From PRS1 sp965250265 (GTDB lineage: Bacteria; Bacteroidota; Bacteroidia; Flavobacteriales; Flavobacteriaceae), in assembly GCA_965250265.1 (NCBI GenBank), contig CBDFNO010000014.1, positions 558,001-622,000 of the forward strand: a DNA stretch of 64,000 nt, given 5' to 3'. Below are positions 53,875 through 62,338 of the stretch, one piece after another. The stretch's first letter is position 1. Each line of letters begins with the position of its first letter. The translations under genes and the position numbers were made by a program. The notes under the pieces are model-generated. The model had not been told where the DNA came from. It saw nothing but the letters and a program-made list of their open reading frames with translations, and searched no databases.

Positions 53875-55323
53875 ATGAACAAGTATACAGAAGACGATTT
53901 AAGAGAAGAACTTAAAACTCAAGAATATGAGTATGGATTTTATACTGATATTGAGTCGGATACATTTCCAAAAGGATTAAATGAAGATATTGTTCGAGCT
54001 ATTTCCAAAAAGAAGAACGAACCAGAATGGATGACTAATTGGCGTCTGGAAGCATTTCGTATTTGGGAACAAATGGATGAGCCTGATTGGGCAAATGTAA
54101 CTTATGAAAAACCAGATTTTCAAGATATTTCTTACTATTCTGCACCAAAAAAAGTAGATCCAAATAAAACGCTAGACGACGTTGATCCTGAACTTTTAGA
54201 AACTTTTAAAAAATTAGGAATTTCAATAGATGAGCAAAAAAAATTATCAGGTGTTGCAGTTGACATCGTGATTGATTCTGTTTCAGTAGCAACAACATTT
54301 AAGAAAACATTAAACGAAAGAGGTATCATTTTTTGTCCTATTTCTGAAGCCATTCAGGAACATCCTGAATTGGTTAAAAAATATATGGGAACTATTGTCC
54401 CACAAAAAGATAACTTTTATACAGCATTAAATTCCGCAGTTTTTACCGATGGTTCATTTTGCTATATTCCAAAAGGTGTAAAATGTCCAATGGAATTATC
54501 AACTTATTTTAGAATTAATGAAGCTGGAACAGGACAATTTGAGCGCACACTTGTTATTGCCGACAAAGGTAGTTATGTAAGTTACCTTGAAGGCTGTACT
54601 GCACCAAGTAGAGACGAAAACCAATTACACGCAGCAGTTGTAGAACTTATTGCGCTTGATGATGCCGAAATAAAATATAGCACAGTACAAAATTGGTATC
54701 CTGGAAATGCAGAAGGAAAAGGAGGTGTTTTCAATTTTGTAACCAAGCGTGGTTTATGTGAAACTAATGCAAAAATCTCATGGACACAAGTAGAGACTGG
54801 AAGTGCAATTACATGGAAATATCCTAGTTGTATCTTAAAAGGAGATTATTCTATTGGTGAATTTTATTCTATAGCTGTAACTAATAATTACCAACAAGCC
54901 GATACTGGAACCAAAATGATTCACCTTGGTAAAAATACCAAGTCCACTATTATTAGTAAAGGGATTTCTGCGGGTAAATCACAAAATAGTTATCGTGGTT
55001 TAGTTCAAATACATTCTCGAGCCGAAAATGCTCGTAATTTTTCGCAATGCGATAGTTTGCTAATGGGAAATAACTGTGGCGCACACACATTTCCTTATAT
55101 AGAAGCAAAAAACAAATCGGCTCAAATAGAACACGAAGCAACAACCAGCAAAATTGGTGAAGACCAAATTTTCTATTGCAACCAAAGAGGCATTGACACC
55201 GAAAAAGCAATTGCTTTAATTGTTAATGGATTTAGTAAAGAGGTATTAAATAACCTACCAATGGAATTTGCTGTCGAAGCTCAAAAATTATTGGAAATTA
55301 GTTTAGAAGGAAGTGTAGGATAA
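53875..55323 (+). CDS. sufB: Fe-S cluster scaffold protein SufB
   Basis: A 482-residue core protein of the SufBCD scaffold. The start at 53875 (MNKYTEDDLREELKTQEYEY) is preferred to an in-frame ATG at 53842 lying inside the preceding gene. Conserved parts are the N-terminal ISEAIQEHPELVKKYMGTIV, the beta-helix core, QFERTLVIADKGSYVSYLEG, and the C-terminal FYCNQRGIDTEKAIALIVNG. It holds nascent clusters built with sulfur from SufS/SufE. Confidence 0.94.
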   Translation: MNKYTEDDLREELKTQEYEYGFYTDIESDTFPKGLNEDIVRAISKKKNEPEWMTNWRLEAFRIWEQMDEPDWANVTYEKPDFQDISYYSAPKKVDPNKTLDDVDPELLETFKKLGISIDEQKKLSGVAVDIVIDSVSVATTFKKTLNERGIIFCPISEAIQEHPELVKKYMGTIVPQKDNFYTALNSAVFTDGSFCYIPKGVKCPMELSTYFRINEAGTGQFERTLVIADKGSYVSYLEGCTAPSRDENQLHAAVVELIALDDAEIKYSTVQNWYPGNAEGKGGVFNFVTKRGLCETNAKISWTQVETGSAITWKYPSCILKGDYSIGEFYSIAVTNNYQQADTGTKMIHLGKNTKSTIISKGISAGKSQNSYRGLVQIHSRAENARNFSQCDSLLMGNNCGAHTFPYIEAKNKSAQIEHEATTSKIGEDQIFYCNQRGIDTEKAIALIVNGFSKEVLNNLPMEFAVEAQKLLEISLEGSVG

Positions 55324-55371
55324 AATATAAATTAACCACTAATACACGAATATTTTGAAATATTTATTAAG

Positions 55372-55788
55372 ATGAGAAAAACAATTTTATTAGCATTAGT
55401 TCTTTTAGCATTTATTAGCTGTAAAAACGATTCAAAATCGAATACAGAAAAAGAATCTTCGGCAGATGGGCCAGAAAAAACAGTTAAACAAAATGATGGT
55501 TTAACGCTTTTAAAAGGCGACTTTATTTATTTTGCAGATGCTGCAGTGTTACAAACTCATAGAGAAGTTTATGGCGTAGTTATTGACGAAAAAATGCATG
55601 AGCTAAATAAACAGGTACAACAGTATAAAATTGAAACTACGGATATGGTTACTGTAGAGATACGTGGAAAAATAATTGCAAAACCTAAAGACGAAGAGGG
55701 TTGGCCTTTTCGCATAGAAATTAAAGAAATATTAAACGTTAGTAAGCCAAAACCAGAAGATAATGCAGTTATAAAAGTAGGAGAATAA
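55372..55788 (+). CDS. Lipoprotein between sufB and sufC
   Basis: A 138-residue lipoprotein (LLAFISC, lipidated Cys17) with a low-complexity acidic linker (about 20-45) and a small beta-rich domain containing VTVEIRGKIIAKPKDEEGWP and FRIEIKEILNVSKP, which resembles an OB-fold of the NlpE C-terminal type. It lies 48 bp after sufB and 4 bp before sufC, inside an otherwise cytoplasmic operon. It may report envelope or copper/oxidative stress, but no function is known to me. Confidence 0.7.
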   Translation: MRKTILLALVLLAFISCKNDSKSNTEKESSADGPEKTVKQNDGLTLLKGDFIYFADAAVLQTHREVYGVVIDEKMHELNKQVQQYKIETTDMVTVEIRGKIIAKPKDEEGWPFRIEIKEILNVSKPKPEDNAVIKVGE

Positions 55789-55792
55789 TAAT

Positions 55793-56545
55793 ATGCTAAA
55801 GATAAATAATTTACACGCAAGTGTTGAAGATAAAGCCATTTTAAATGGTATAACTCTAGAAGTAAAAGCTGGAGAAGTTCATGCTATAATGGGCCCAAAT
55901 GGTTCAGGAAAAAGTACATTGGCAGCTGTAATTGCTGGTAAAGAAGAATATAACGTAGAGAAGGGTAAGATAACTTTTGAAGGGCAGGATATAGACGAAT
56001 TAGCTACTGAAGAACGTGCACACAAAGGCATTTTCATGTCCTTTCAATATCCAGTGGAAATCCCTGGAGTTTCCGTAACCAATTTCATGAAGACAGCTAT
56101 TAACGAGACTCGTAAAGCAAAAGGATTAAAAGACATGCCGGCAAGTGAAATGCTAAAACTAATACGAGAAAAATCGAAGCTTTTAGAAATAGATAGAAAA
56201 TTCTTATCACGTTCTCTAAACGAAGGTTTTTCGGGAGGCGAAAAGAAGCGTAATGAAATATTTCAATTGGCAATACTAGAGCCAAAATTAGCCATTCTGG
56301 ATGAAACTGACTCTGGTTTAGATATTGATGCGATTCGTATTGTATCTAATGGTGTTAATAAGCTAAAAAGTAAAGACAACGCTGTAATAGTAATTACACA
56401 TTACCAACGCTTGTTAGATTATATCGTTCCCGATTATGTACATGTAATGTACAATGGTAAAATCGTAAAATCAGGGACTAAAGAATTAGCTAACGAACTT
56501 GAAGAAAAAGGCTACGATTGGATTAAAGAAGAAGTGAACGCATAA
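55793..56545 (+). CDS. sufC: Fe-S assembly ATPase SufC
   Basis: A 250-residue ABC-type ATPase: Walker A GPNGSGKST (about 34-42), signature LNEGFSGGEKKRNEI, Walker B LAILDETDSGLDIDA and the switch His in VITHYQRLLDYI. SufC drives cluster formation on SufB-SufD and has no membrane part. It starts 4 bp after the lipoprotein gene. Confidence 0.94.
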   Translation: MLKINNLHASVEDKAILNGITLEVKAGEVHAIMGPNGSGKSTLAAVIAGKEEYNVEKGKITFEGQDIDELATEERAHKGIFMSFQYPVEIPGVSVTNFMKTAINETRKAKGLKDMPASEMLKLIREKSKLLEIDRKFLSRSLNEGFSGGEKKRNEIFQLAILEPKLAILDETDSGLDIDAIRIVSNGVNKLKSKDNAVIVITHYQRLLDYIVPDYVHVMYNGKIVKSGTKELANELEEKGYDWIKEEVNA

Positions 56546-56559
56546 TAGTAACCAGTTAT

Positions 56560-56602
56560 CAGTCCTTAGTAAGCAGTTTTTAAGACTGTTAACTAAAGAC
56601 TG
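56560..56602 (+). repeat. REP-like imperfect palindrome between sufC and sufD
   Basis: The 21-nt arms 56560-56580 and 56582-56602 (CAGTCCTTAGTAAGCAGTTTT against AAGACTGTTAACTAAAGACTG) pair with four mismatches around a one-base formal loop. Words CAGT and ACTG recur on either side as well. Such elements are scattered in flavobacterial genomes between genes of one operon and may tune mRNA levels. Confidence 0.5.
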
Positions 56603-56623
56603 CACACTGAAGACTTTAAAAAA

Positions 56624-57937
56624 ATGGATTTAAAAGAAAAACTAATATCATCATTTCTTGCATTCGAAAATCAAATGGATGTAGATACTTATGTACACGA
56701 TATTAGAAGTGTAGCTATAAAAATGTTTGAAGACAAAGGGTTTCCAACCAAAAAAGATGAAGACTGGAAATACACATCATTAAATAGGATTTTAAAAGAG
56801 AACTATACTTTATTCCCTAAAAAAGAAAATGCATTAGAATATCGAGATATAAAAAAATACTTTATCCACGATATAGATTCTTACAAGATTGTGTTTATTG
56901 ATGGGAAATATTCTTCATATCTATCTGAAACCACACATGATGGCATGGACATTTGCCTAACATCTGCAGCACTTGCTAAACCAAAATATCGATTAATAAT
57001 TGAAAACTATTTTAATAAAATAGCAACAAAAGATAGTTTAACATCGTTAAATACAGCGTTTTCGAACGAAGGCGCTTATATACATATTCCTAAAAATAAG
57101 TTAGTAGAAAAGCCAATACAGATTATACACTTCTCGACAGGAAATGAAGCTTCATCTATGCTACAGCCACGTAATTTAATTGTAGTGGACGAAAACTCGC
57201 ATGTACAAATTATTGAACGCCATCAAAGTTTGACGGATAATCCTGTACTTACTAATAGTGTGACAGAAATTTTTGCAAATAAGCGGGCTATTGTAGATTA
57301 TTATAAAGTGCAGAACGATAATCAAAATGCATCCTTAGTCGATAATACATTTATTAACCAAAGACGAGAAAGTGTATGTTCGGTTCATACCTTTTCTTTT
57401 GGAGGTAAATTAACACGAAATAATCTAAAATTCTTTCAAAATGGCGAACGCATTAATTCTGTTCTAAAAGGAATTACTATTATTGGTGATAAACAACATG
57501 TTGACCATAGTACATTAGTAAAACATATTGAACCAAATTGCGAAAGCCATCAGGATTATAAAGGTGTATTTGGAGATAATGCTATTGGTGTTTTTAACGG
57601 TAAAGTAATTGTTGAAAAAAAGGCTCAAAAAACCAGTGCTTTTCAATCCAATAATAACATTTTACTCAATGATAAAGCAACAATAAACACAAAACCTCAA
57701 TTGGAAATTTTTGCCGACGATGTGAAATGTTCTCATGGCTGTACTATTGGACAATTGGATGAAAACGCAATGTTTTATTTGCGTTCCAGAGGGATTCCAA
57801 AAAAAGAAGCCAAAGCTTTATTAATGTATGCTTTTTCTAACAATGTTTTAGAAAGTGTTAAAATTCCTGAACTTAAACAACGCATCAATAAAATTATAGC
57901 TACTAAACTTGGTGTAAGAATTGGGTTTGACCTTTAA
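56624..57937 (+). CDS. sufD: Fe-S scaffold protein SufD
   Basis: A 437-residue SufB paralogue that forms the scaffold with SufB and SufC. An N-terminal helical region (KKDEDWKYTSLNRIL) leads into a right-handed beta-helix and the C-terminal ADDVKCSHGCTIGQLDENA with conserved Cys and His, then FYLRSRGIPKKEAKALLMY. It is 78 bp behind sufC, separated by the palindrome, and 2 bp ahead of sufS. Confidence 0.93.
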   Translation: MDLKEKLISSFLAFENQMDVDTYVHDIRSVAIKMFEDKGFPTKKDEDWKYTSLNRILKENYTLFPKKENALEYRDIKKYFIHDIDSYKIVFIDGKYSSYLSETTHDGMDICLTSAALAKPKYRLIIENYFNKIATKDSLTSLNTAFSNEGAYIHIPKNKLVEKPIQIIHFSTGNEASSMLQPRNLIVVDENSHVQIIERHQSLTDNPVLTNSVTEIFANKRAIVDYYKVQNDNQNASLVDNTFINQRRESVCSVHTFSFGGKLTRNNLKFFQNGERINSVLKGITIIGDKQHVDHSTLVKHIEPNCESHQDYKGVFGDNAIGVFNGKVIVEKKAQKTSAFQSNNNILLNDKATINTKPQLEIFADDVKCSHGCTIGQLDENAMFYLRSRGIPKKEAKALLMYAFSNNVLESVKIPELKQRINKIIATKLGVRIGFDL

Positions 57938-57939
57938 TA

Positions 57940-59178
57940 ATGAAATCCACAATTCAACATAAAGATTTTAATGTCGAAGAAATCCGTAAAGATTTCCCAA
58001 TACTATCTCGAGAAGTAAATGGTAACCCTTTGGTGTATTTTGATAATGCCGCAACATCACAAACTCCTCAGGTTGTTATTGATACTATTGTTGATTATTA
58101 TAGTAGTTATAACGCCAATATCCATCGTGGTGTACACAGCTTAAGTCAGGAAGCGACAGATGCTTATGAGAATGCAAGGCTTACAATTCAGAAACATTTT
58201 AACGCCAAACATTCTTGCGAAATAATACTTACTTCTGGCACAACTCATGGTATAAATATGGTAGCTCATGGGTTTTCGTCTTTTTTAAAAAAAGGTGATG
58301 AAGTTATCGTTTCTGCTTTAGAACATCATAGTAATATCGTGCCTTGGCAAATGTTATGTGAACAAACTGGAGCAATTCTTAAAGTGATTCCAATGAATCA
58401 AGAAGGAGAATTGGTAATAGCAGCATATGATAATTTACTTTCGAAAAATACAAAGCTGGTTTTTGTAAATCATATTTCTAACGCTCTTGGAACAATAAAT
58501 CCTATTAAAGAAATTATTAATAAGGCTCATAGTGTTGGAGCTGCAGTTTTAGTCGATGGCGCACAAGCATGTCCTCATTTAAAACCAGATGTACAAGCAT
58601 TAGATGCTGATTTTTATGTGGCATCCGCTCATAAAATGTGCGGTCCAACTGGAATAGGAATGCTTTACGGAAAGTCAACATGGCTTAACAAATTACCTCC
58701 TTACCAAGGTGGTGGTGAAATGATTACAGAAGTCACTTTTGAGAAAACCACCTACGCAAATTTGCCTCACAAATTTGAAGCAGGCACACCAAATGTTTGT
58801 GGAGGTATTGCCTTTGAAACTGCTATTGATTATATGAATGCTATTGGCTTTGATAATATTTCATCTTATGAGCATGAGCTACTCAACTATGCAACAAAAA
58901 ACCTTCTAGATATCGAAGGCTTAAAAATTTATGGGACTTCTCAAAATAAAACATCTGTCATTTCATTTAATATTGAAGGTATTCATCCTTACGATATTGG
59001 AACTATTGTAGATAAATTAGGAATCGCAGTCAGAACTGGACACCATTGCGCGCAACCTATAATGGATTTTTATAAGATTCCTGGAACTGTTAGAGCTTCA
59101 TTTTCATTTTATAATACTAAAGAAGAAATTGATGCATTAATTGATGCTGTTAAGAAAGCGAAATTGATGTTGTCTTAG
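57940..59178 (+). CDS. sufS: Cysteine desulfurase SufS
   Basis: A 412-residue group II desulfurase that moves sulfur from cysteine to SufE for cluster assembly. The PLP Lys lies in VASAHKMCGPTGIGMLYG, the catalytic Cys in AVRTGHHCAQPIMDF, and the N-terminal YFDNAATSQTPQVV is the family start. It is the last gene before the terminator at 59203. Confidence 0.94.
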   Translation: MKSTIQHKDFNVEEIRKDFPILSREVNGNPLVYFDNAATSQTPQVVIDTIVDYYSSYNANIHRGVHSLSQEATDAYENARLTIQKHFNAKHSCEIILTSGTTHGINMVAHGFSSFLKKGDEVIVSALEHHSNIVPWQMLCEQTGAILKVIPMNQEGELVIAAYDNLLSKNTKLVFVNHISNALGTINPIKEIINKAHSVGAAVLVDGAQACPHLKPDVQALDADFYVASAHKMCGPTGIGMLYGKSTWLNKLPPYQGGGEMITEVTFEKTTYANLPHKFEAGTPNVCGGIAFETAIDYMNAIGFDNISSYEHELLNYATKNLLDIEGLKIYGTSQNKTSVISFNIEGIHPYDIGTIVDKLGIAVRTGHHCAQPIMDFYKIPGTVRASFSFYNTKEEIDALIDAVKKAKLMLS

Positions 59179-59202
59179 TCCTTTTTAAAAATATATTTCA
59201 TT

Positions 59203-59230
59203 AAAAAAGCGCCTAAACAGGTGCTTTTTT
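59203..59230 (+). terminator. Intrinsic terminator behind sufS
   Basis: AAAAAAGCGCCT, loop AAAC, then AGGTGCTTTTTT form a 12-bp stem with one G-T pair and a T6 tail, 24 bp after the sufS stop. It separates the first SUF block from the metalloprotease gene. Confidence 0.85.
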
Positions 59231-59280
59231 AGTTTATAAATATGCACTTAATCGAAAACTAAGATTTTATTTGAGAATTA

Positions 59281-59297
59281 TGTTAAAAATTTTAACA
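59281..59297 (+). promoter_or_regulatory. Palindrome before the M43 protease gene
   Basis: TGTTAAAA, a central A, then TTTTAACA form a perfect 17-bp inverted repeat about 45 bp before the start codon. It may be a regulator site; AT-rich symmetry by chance is also possible. Confidence 0.3.
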
Positions 59298-59342
59298 AAA
59301 AATTATATCTTCAACAAATTCTAACCTCAAAAACATTCAAAA

Positions 59343-60422
59343 ATGAAAAAAATCTTTTTAGTTATGGTCGCTTTTGGCTTAATCATTACTTCTTGTAGCG
59401 ATGATCAAAATGAAGTATTAAATGAACAATCAAAAATTGACATGAGTGATTTTTATGTACACACTGATGATACTACAAATGGTAGTTTATTAGGAAGAGG
59501 TATAAATGGTAATCAAACATGTGCATCCATGCAAGTTCTTAACAGGCAGTTACAAGAAAATCCAGGATTATATCAAAAAATGTATGATATTGAATATTAT
59601 ACAAGAAAATTAATTGCTGCAAAAAAACCTGATAATCCAGGTGGTGGTAATGGTAATGGAAATGGCGGTGATAATGGTGGCGGCGAAGACCCAACACCTT
59701 ATACTGGAACTGTTTCTATTCCTGTTGTTATAAATATTCTTGAAGATTATAATGGGCAAGTTTCTACGGCAGAAATAAATTCTCAAATTGCAATTTTAAA
59801 TGAGGATTACAATGATGATAACCCAAATACAGGTGGTGCACCTGCTGAGTTTGCTGGTTTAGTTGCTGATTCTGATATTACTTTTAGTCTAGCTGCTGTT
59901 AATAGGAAAGTATCTTCCAAATCTTCTTGGGGCACTAACAACTCCATGAAATATGCTAGCCAAGGAGGCTGGGACGTTTCTAATCCGTCAACACATTTAA
60001 ACATTTGGGTATGTAATATTGGTGGTGGCATTTTAGGCTATGCACAATTCCCTGGTGGCTCTGATGCAACAGATGGTGTTGTTATAGGTATTGATTATTT
60101 TGGCGAAAATCCAGATGGAGGAGAATATGGTGATGGAAGAACAGCAACTCACGAAGTTGGTCACTGGTTAAACTTACGTCATATTTGGGGAGATGGCAGA
60201 TGTAAAAAAGACGATTTTGTGAGTGATACACCAAGTTCAGACCGACCAAATTATGGATGTCCAACTTACCCAACGGTTCATTGCAGATCCAATGATATGA
60301 CTATGAACTATATGGATTATGTTTACGACGACTGTATGTATATGTTCACTAGTGGTCAAGACGATAGAATGCGTGCTTTATTTGTGTCTGGCGGAGCAAG
60401 AGCTTCATTAGTTGGAAACTAG
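59343..60422 (+). CDS. M43 (pappalysin-type) zinc metalloprotease, lipoprotein
   Basis: A 359-residue lipoprotein (lipobox LIITSC). A Gly/Asn-rich linker (about 99-112) separates a short N-terminal part from the peptidase. HEVGHWLNLRH (about 270-280) is the HExxHxxxxxH zinc site with the family's Trp/Leu pattern, and MNYMDYVYDDCMYMF is the Met-turn region. Cys residues in the last third could form disulfides, as in other M43 enzymes. It stands between sufS and sufE with terminators on both sides, so it is a separate transcription unit. Confidence 0.88.
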   Translation: MKKIFLVMVAFGLIITSCSDDQNEVLNEQSKIDMSDFYVHTDDTTNGSLLGRGINGNQTCASMQVLNRQLQENPGLYQKMYDIEYYTRKLIAAKKPDNPGGGNGNGNGGDNGGGEDPTPYTGTVSIPVVINILEDYNGQVSTAEINSQIAILNEDYNDDNPNTGGAPAEFAGLVADSDITFSLAAVNRKVSSKSSWGTNNSMKYASQGGWDVSNPSTHLNIWVCNIGGGILGYAQFPGGSDATDGVVIGIDYFGENPDGGEYGDGRTATHEVGHWLNLRHIWGDGRCKKDDFVSDTPSSDRPNYGCPTYPTVHCRSNDMTMNYMDYVYDDCMYMFTSGQDDRMRALFVSGGARASLVGN

Positions 60423-60445
60423 TATAAAGTTGACCAAATAAATTT

Positions 60446-60472
60446 AAAGACGCCTACTTTGGCGTCTTTTTT
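60446..60472 (+). terminator. Intrinsic terminator behind the M43 protease gene
   Basis: AAAGACGCC, loop TACTTT, then GGCGTCTTT with further T residues give a perfect 9-bp stem, 24 bp after the stop codon. Confidence 0.88.
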
Positions 60473-60500
60473 GTATATTAAATTATCTAAACCCTATACA

Positions 60501-60941
60501 ATGAAATTTATTTTCAGTCTGATAATAATCTTATTTATGTCCAAAGAGTGTAATAATAATTCTTCAGAAAATAATAAATCACAAGAAGATATCACTTTTG
60601 AATATTCTGCATTAAGTAGAGGTTTTTATAATCGTGTAGTTATAACTCATTTAACTATATCTGTGCAAAAGGATAGAAACTCTGAAGCTGTCACTAAAAC
60701 ATGTAAAAAAGACGATTGGTCTAAACTTATGAATTTGCTAAATACAATAGATTTAAAAGGTATTTCAAAATTACAAGCGCCTACTCAGGCGCGCTTATAT
60801 GATGGTGCTGCAATTGCGCAATTGACAATAACACAAAATAATGTTTTGTTTGAAACTAACAGTTTCGACCATGGTAAGCCTCCGTTAGAAATTGAAACTT
60901 TGGTTAATAAAATTTTAAGTCTATCTGAAAAGATTGAATAG
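60501..60941 (+). CDS. Hypothetical exported protein
   Basis: A 146-residue protein from the ATG at 60501 (MKFIFSLIIILFMSKECNNN). The leader looks like a lipoprotein leader with an atypical lipobox (Cys about 16). The mature part has two beta-rich stretches around YNRVVITHLTISVQKD and ARLYDGAAIAQLTITQNN, a possible small beta-sandwich. No family is recognised. It lies directly before sufE (38 bp) and may be co-transcribed with it. Confidence 0.6.
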   Translation: MKFIFSLIIILFMSKECNNNSSENNKSQEDITFEYSALSRGFYNRVVITHLTISVQKDRNSEAVTKTCKKDDWSKLMNLLNTIDLKGISKLQAPTQARLYDGAAIAQLTITQNNVLFETNSFDHGKPPLEIETLVNKILSLSEKIE

Positions 60942-60979
60942 AAACAATTCTTATTGTATTTTTGGATAAAATTAAGAAC

Positions 60980-61402
60980 GTGACTATAGGAGAGATACAA
61001 AATGATATTATTGATGAGTTTTCAATGTTTGAAGATTGGATGCAACGATACGAATATATGATTGATCTTGGTAAGTCTTTACCTTTAATCAACGACCAAT
61101 ACAAAACTGATGATAATCTTATAAAAGGTTGTCAAAGCAAAGTTTGGGTTTATGCCGAAATGAAAAATGACAAAGTGATTTTTACTGCAGATAGTGATGC
61201 TATTATTACAAAAGGGATTATAGCGATACTTGTTAGGGCTTATTCAGGTCAGAGTCCAAAAGATATTATAGAAGCAGATACAGATTTTATTGACGAAATT
61301 GGCCTAAAAGAACATTTATCACCAACTCGTGCAAACGGCCTGGTGAGTATGATAAAACAACTAAAATTGTATGCTGTTGCATACCAAACACAATTACAAT
61401 AA
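60980..61402 (+). CDS. sufE: Cysteine desulfuration protein SufE
   Basis: A protein of about 140 residues that accepts persulfide sulfur from SufS. The catalytic Cys is in LIKGCQSKVWVYAE, and the C-terminal LKEHLSPTRANGLVSMI is conserved. No ATG exists at the start. GTG at 60980 gives (M)TIGEIQNDIIDEF, which fits the family's usual N-terminus, and TTG at 60962 is a six-codon longer alternative. It overlaps no neighbour and begins the second SUF block. Confidence 0.9.
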   Translation: MTIGEIQNDIIDEFSMFEDWMQRYEYMIDLGKSLPLINDQYKTDDNLIKGCQSKVWVYAEMKNDKVIFTADSDAIITKGIIAILVRAYSGQSPKDIIEADTDFIDEIGLKEHLSPTRANGLVSMIKQLKLYAVAYQTQLQ

Positions 61403-61403
61403 T

Positions 61404-61730
61404 ATGAGTGAAACAATTATCGATACTAATGCCCTAGGCGAAAAAATTGTTCGAGTAATAAAAACAATATTCGATCCGGAAATTCCTGTAGATATTTACG
61501 AATTAGGATTAATCTATGATGTCTTTGTAAACGAAGATTATGATGTAAAAATCCTTATGACCTTAACCACACCTAATTGCCCAGTAGCTGAAACGCTTCC
61601 GCTTGAAGTTGAAGAAAAAATAAAATCTATTAACGAAGTTAAAAGCGCTGAAGTAGAAATTACTTTCGACCCACCTTGGTCTCAGGATTTAATGAGTGAA
61701 GAAGCTAAACTTGAATTAGGAATGTTATAA
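61404..61730 (+). CDS. DUF59/SufT-like Fe-S assembly factor
   Basis: A 108-residue MIP18-family (DUF59) protein from the ATG at 61404. It shows IFDPEIPVDIYELGLIYDV, the conserved TLTTPNCPVAETLP with one Cys, and the terminal EITFDPPWSQDLMSEEAKLE. Such proteins help transfer Fe-S clusters to target enzymes and often accompany SUF genes. It starts 1 bp after sufE and 3 bp before the DUF2480 gene. Confidence 0.9.
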   Translation: MSETIIDTNALGEKIVRVIKTIFDPEIPVDIYELGLIYDVFVNEDYDVKILMTLTTPNCPVAETLPLEVEEKIKSINEVKSAEVEITFDPPWSQDLMSEEAKLELGML

Positions 61731-61733
61731 ACT

Positions 61734-62240
61734 ATGCCTAATGATATCGTAAATCGCGTAGCGAATAGCAAATTAGTAACTATCAATCTTGAGGATTTTT
61801 ATCCTGAAGGGAAGCGTATTGTTTTTGATATTAAAAATTGGTTATTTGAAGGTCTAATTTTGCGTGAAAAAGATTTTAGATTAAAGGCAAAAGAACATAA
61901 CTGGTCTCAATATCAAGACAATTATATTGCACTAACTTGTTCTACAGATGCCATAATCCCTGGTTGGGCATATATGTTACTTACAACATATTTAGATGCT
62001 TATGCGAAAAAAGTATTAGTTGGAAATTTAGAAGCAATTGAAGCTTCTTTATATCAAGATATTATTCATCAAATTGACTACTCCTTGTACAAAGATAAGC
62101 CTGTAATTATAAAAGGCTGTTCAAATAAACCTGTGCCTAAAAATGCATATATATTGCTTACAAGTAAGCTTATGTCCATAGCAAAATCGGTAATGTATGG
62201 CGAAGCTTGCTCTTCTGTTCCTCTTTATAAGCGGAAATAA
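61734..62240 (+). CDS. DUF2480 family protein
   Basis: A 168-residue cytoplasmic protein matching the DUF2480 family, with DFYPEGKRIVFDIKNWLFEG, CSTDAIIPGWAYMLL and KGCSNKPVPKNAYILLTSKL. The two Cys-containing motifs are conserved in the family. The function is unknown; its steady position behind sufE and the DUF59 gene suggests a role in Fe-S handling. Confidence 0.87.
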   Translation: MPNDIVNRVANSKLVTINLEDFYPEGKRIVFDIKNWLFEGLILREKDFRLKAKEHNWSQYQDNYIALTCSTDAIIPGWAYMLLTTYLDAYAKKVLVGNLEAIEASLYQDIIHQIDYSLYKDKPVIIKGCSNKPVPKNAYILLTSKLMSIAKSVMYGEACSSVPLYKRK

Positions 62241-62279
62241 GCTGTTATATTTATATTACTTAAATTCAAAGAATCTCAG

Positions 62280-62315
62280 TTGGTAAAATTTTACCAAAAC
62301 CTTTGTTTATATTTG
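62280..62315 (+). promoter_or_regulatory. Promoter with 18-bp palindromic operator, DUF3078 gene
   Basis: TATATTTG at 62308-62315 is a full -7 box, 24 nt before the start codon. TTGGTAAAATTTTACCAA at 62280-62297 is a perfect 18-bp palindrome occupying the place of the -33 region. A regulator bound there should block or activate RNA polymerase. Confidence 0.6.
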
Positions 62316-62338
62316 TTTCTTAAACCTAAACTCTTATC

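Noticed and set aside
60082..60273. Minus-strand frames within the M43 protease and nearby genes
   Set aside because: Shadows of well-supported plus-strand genes, with no family match.
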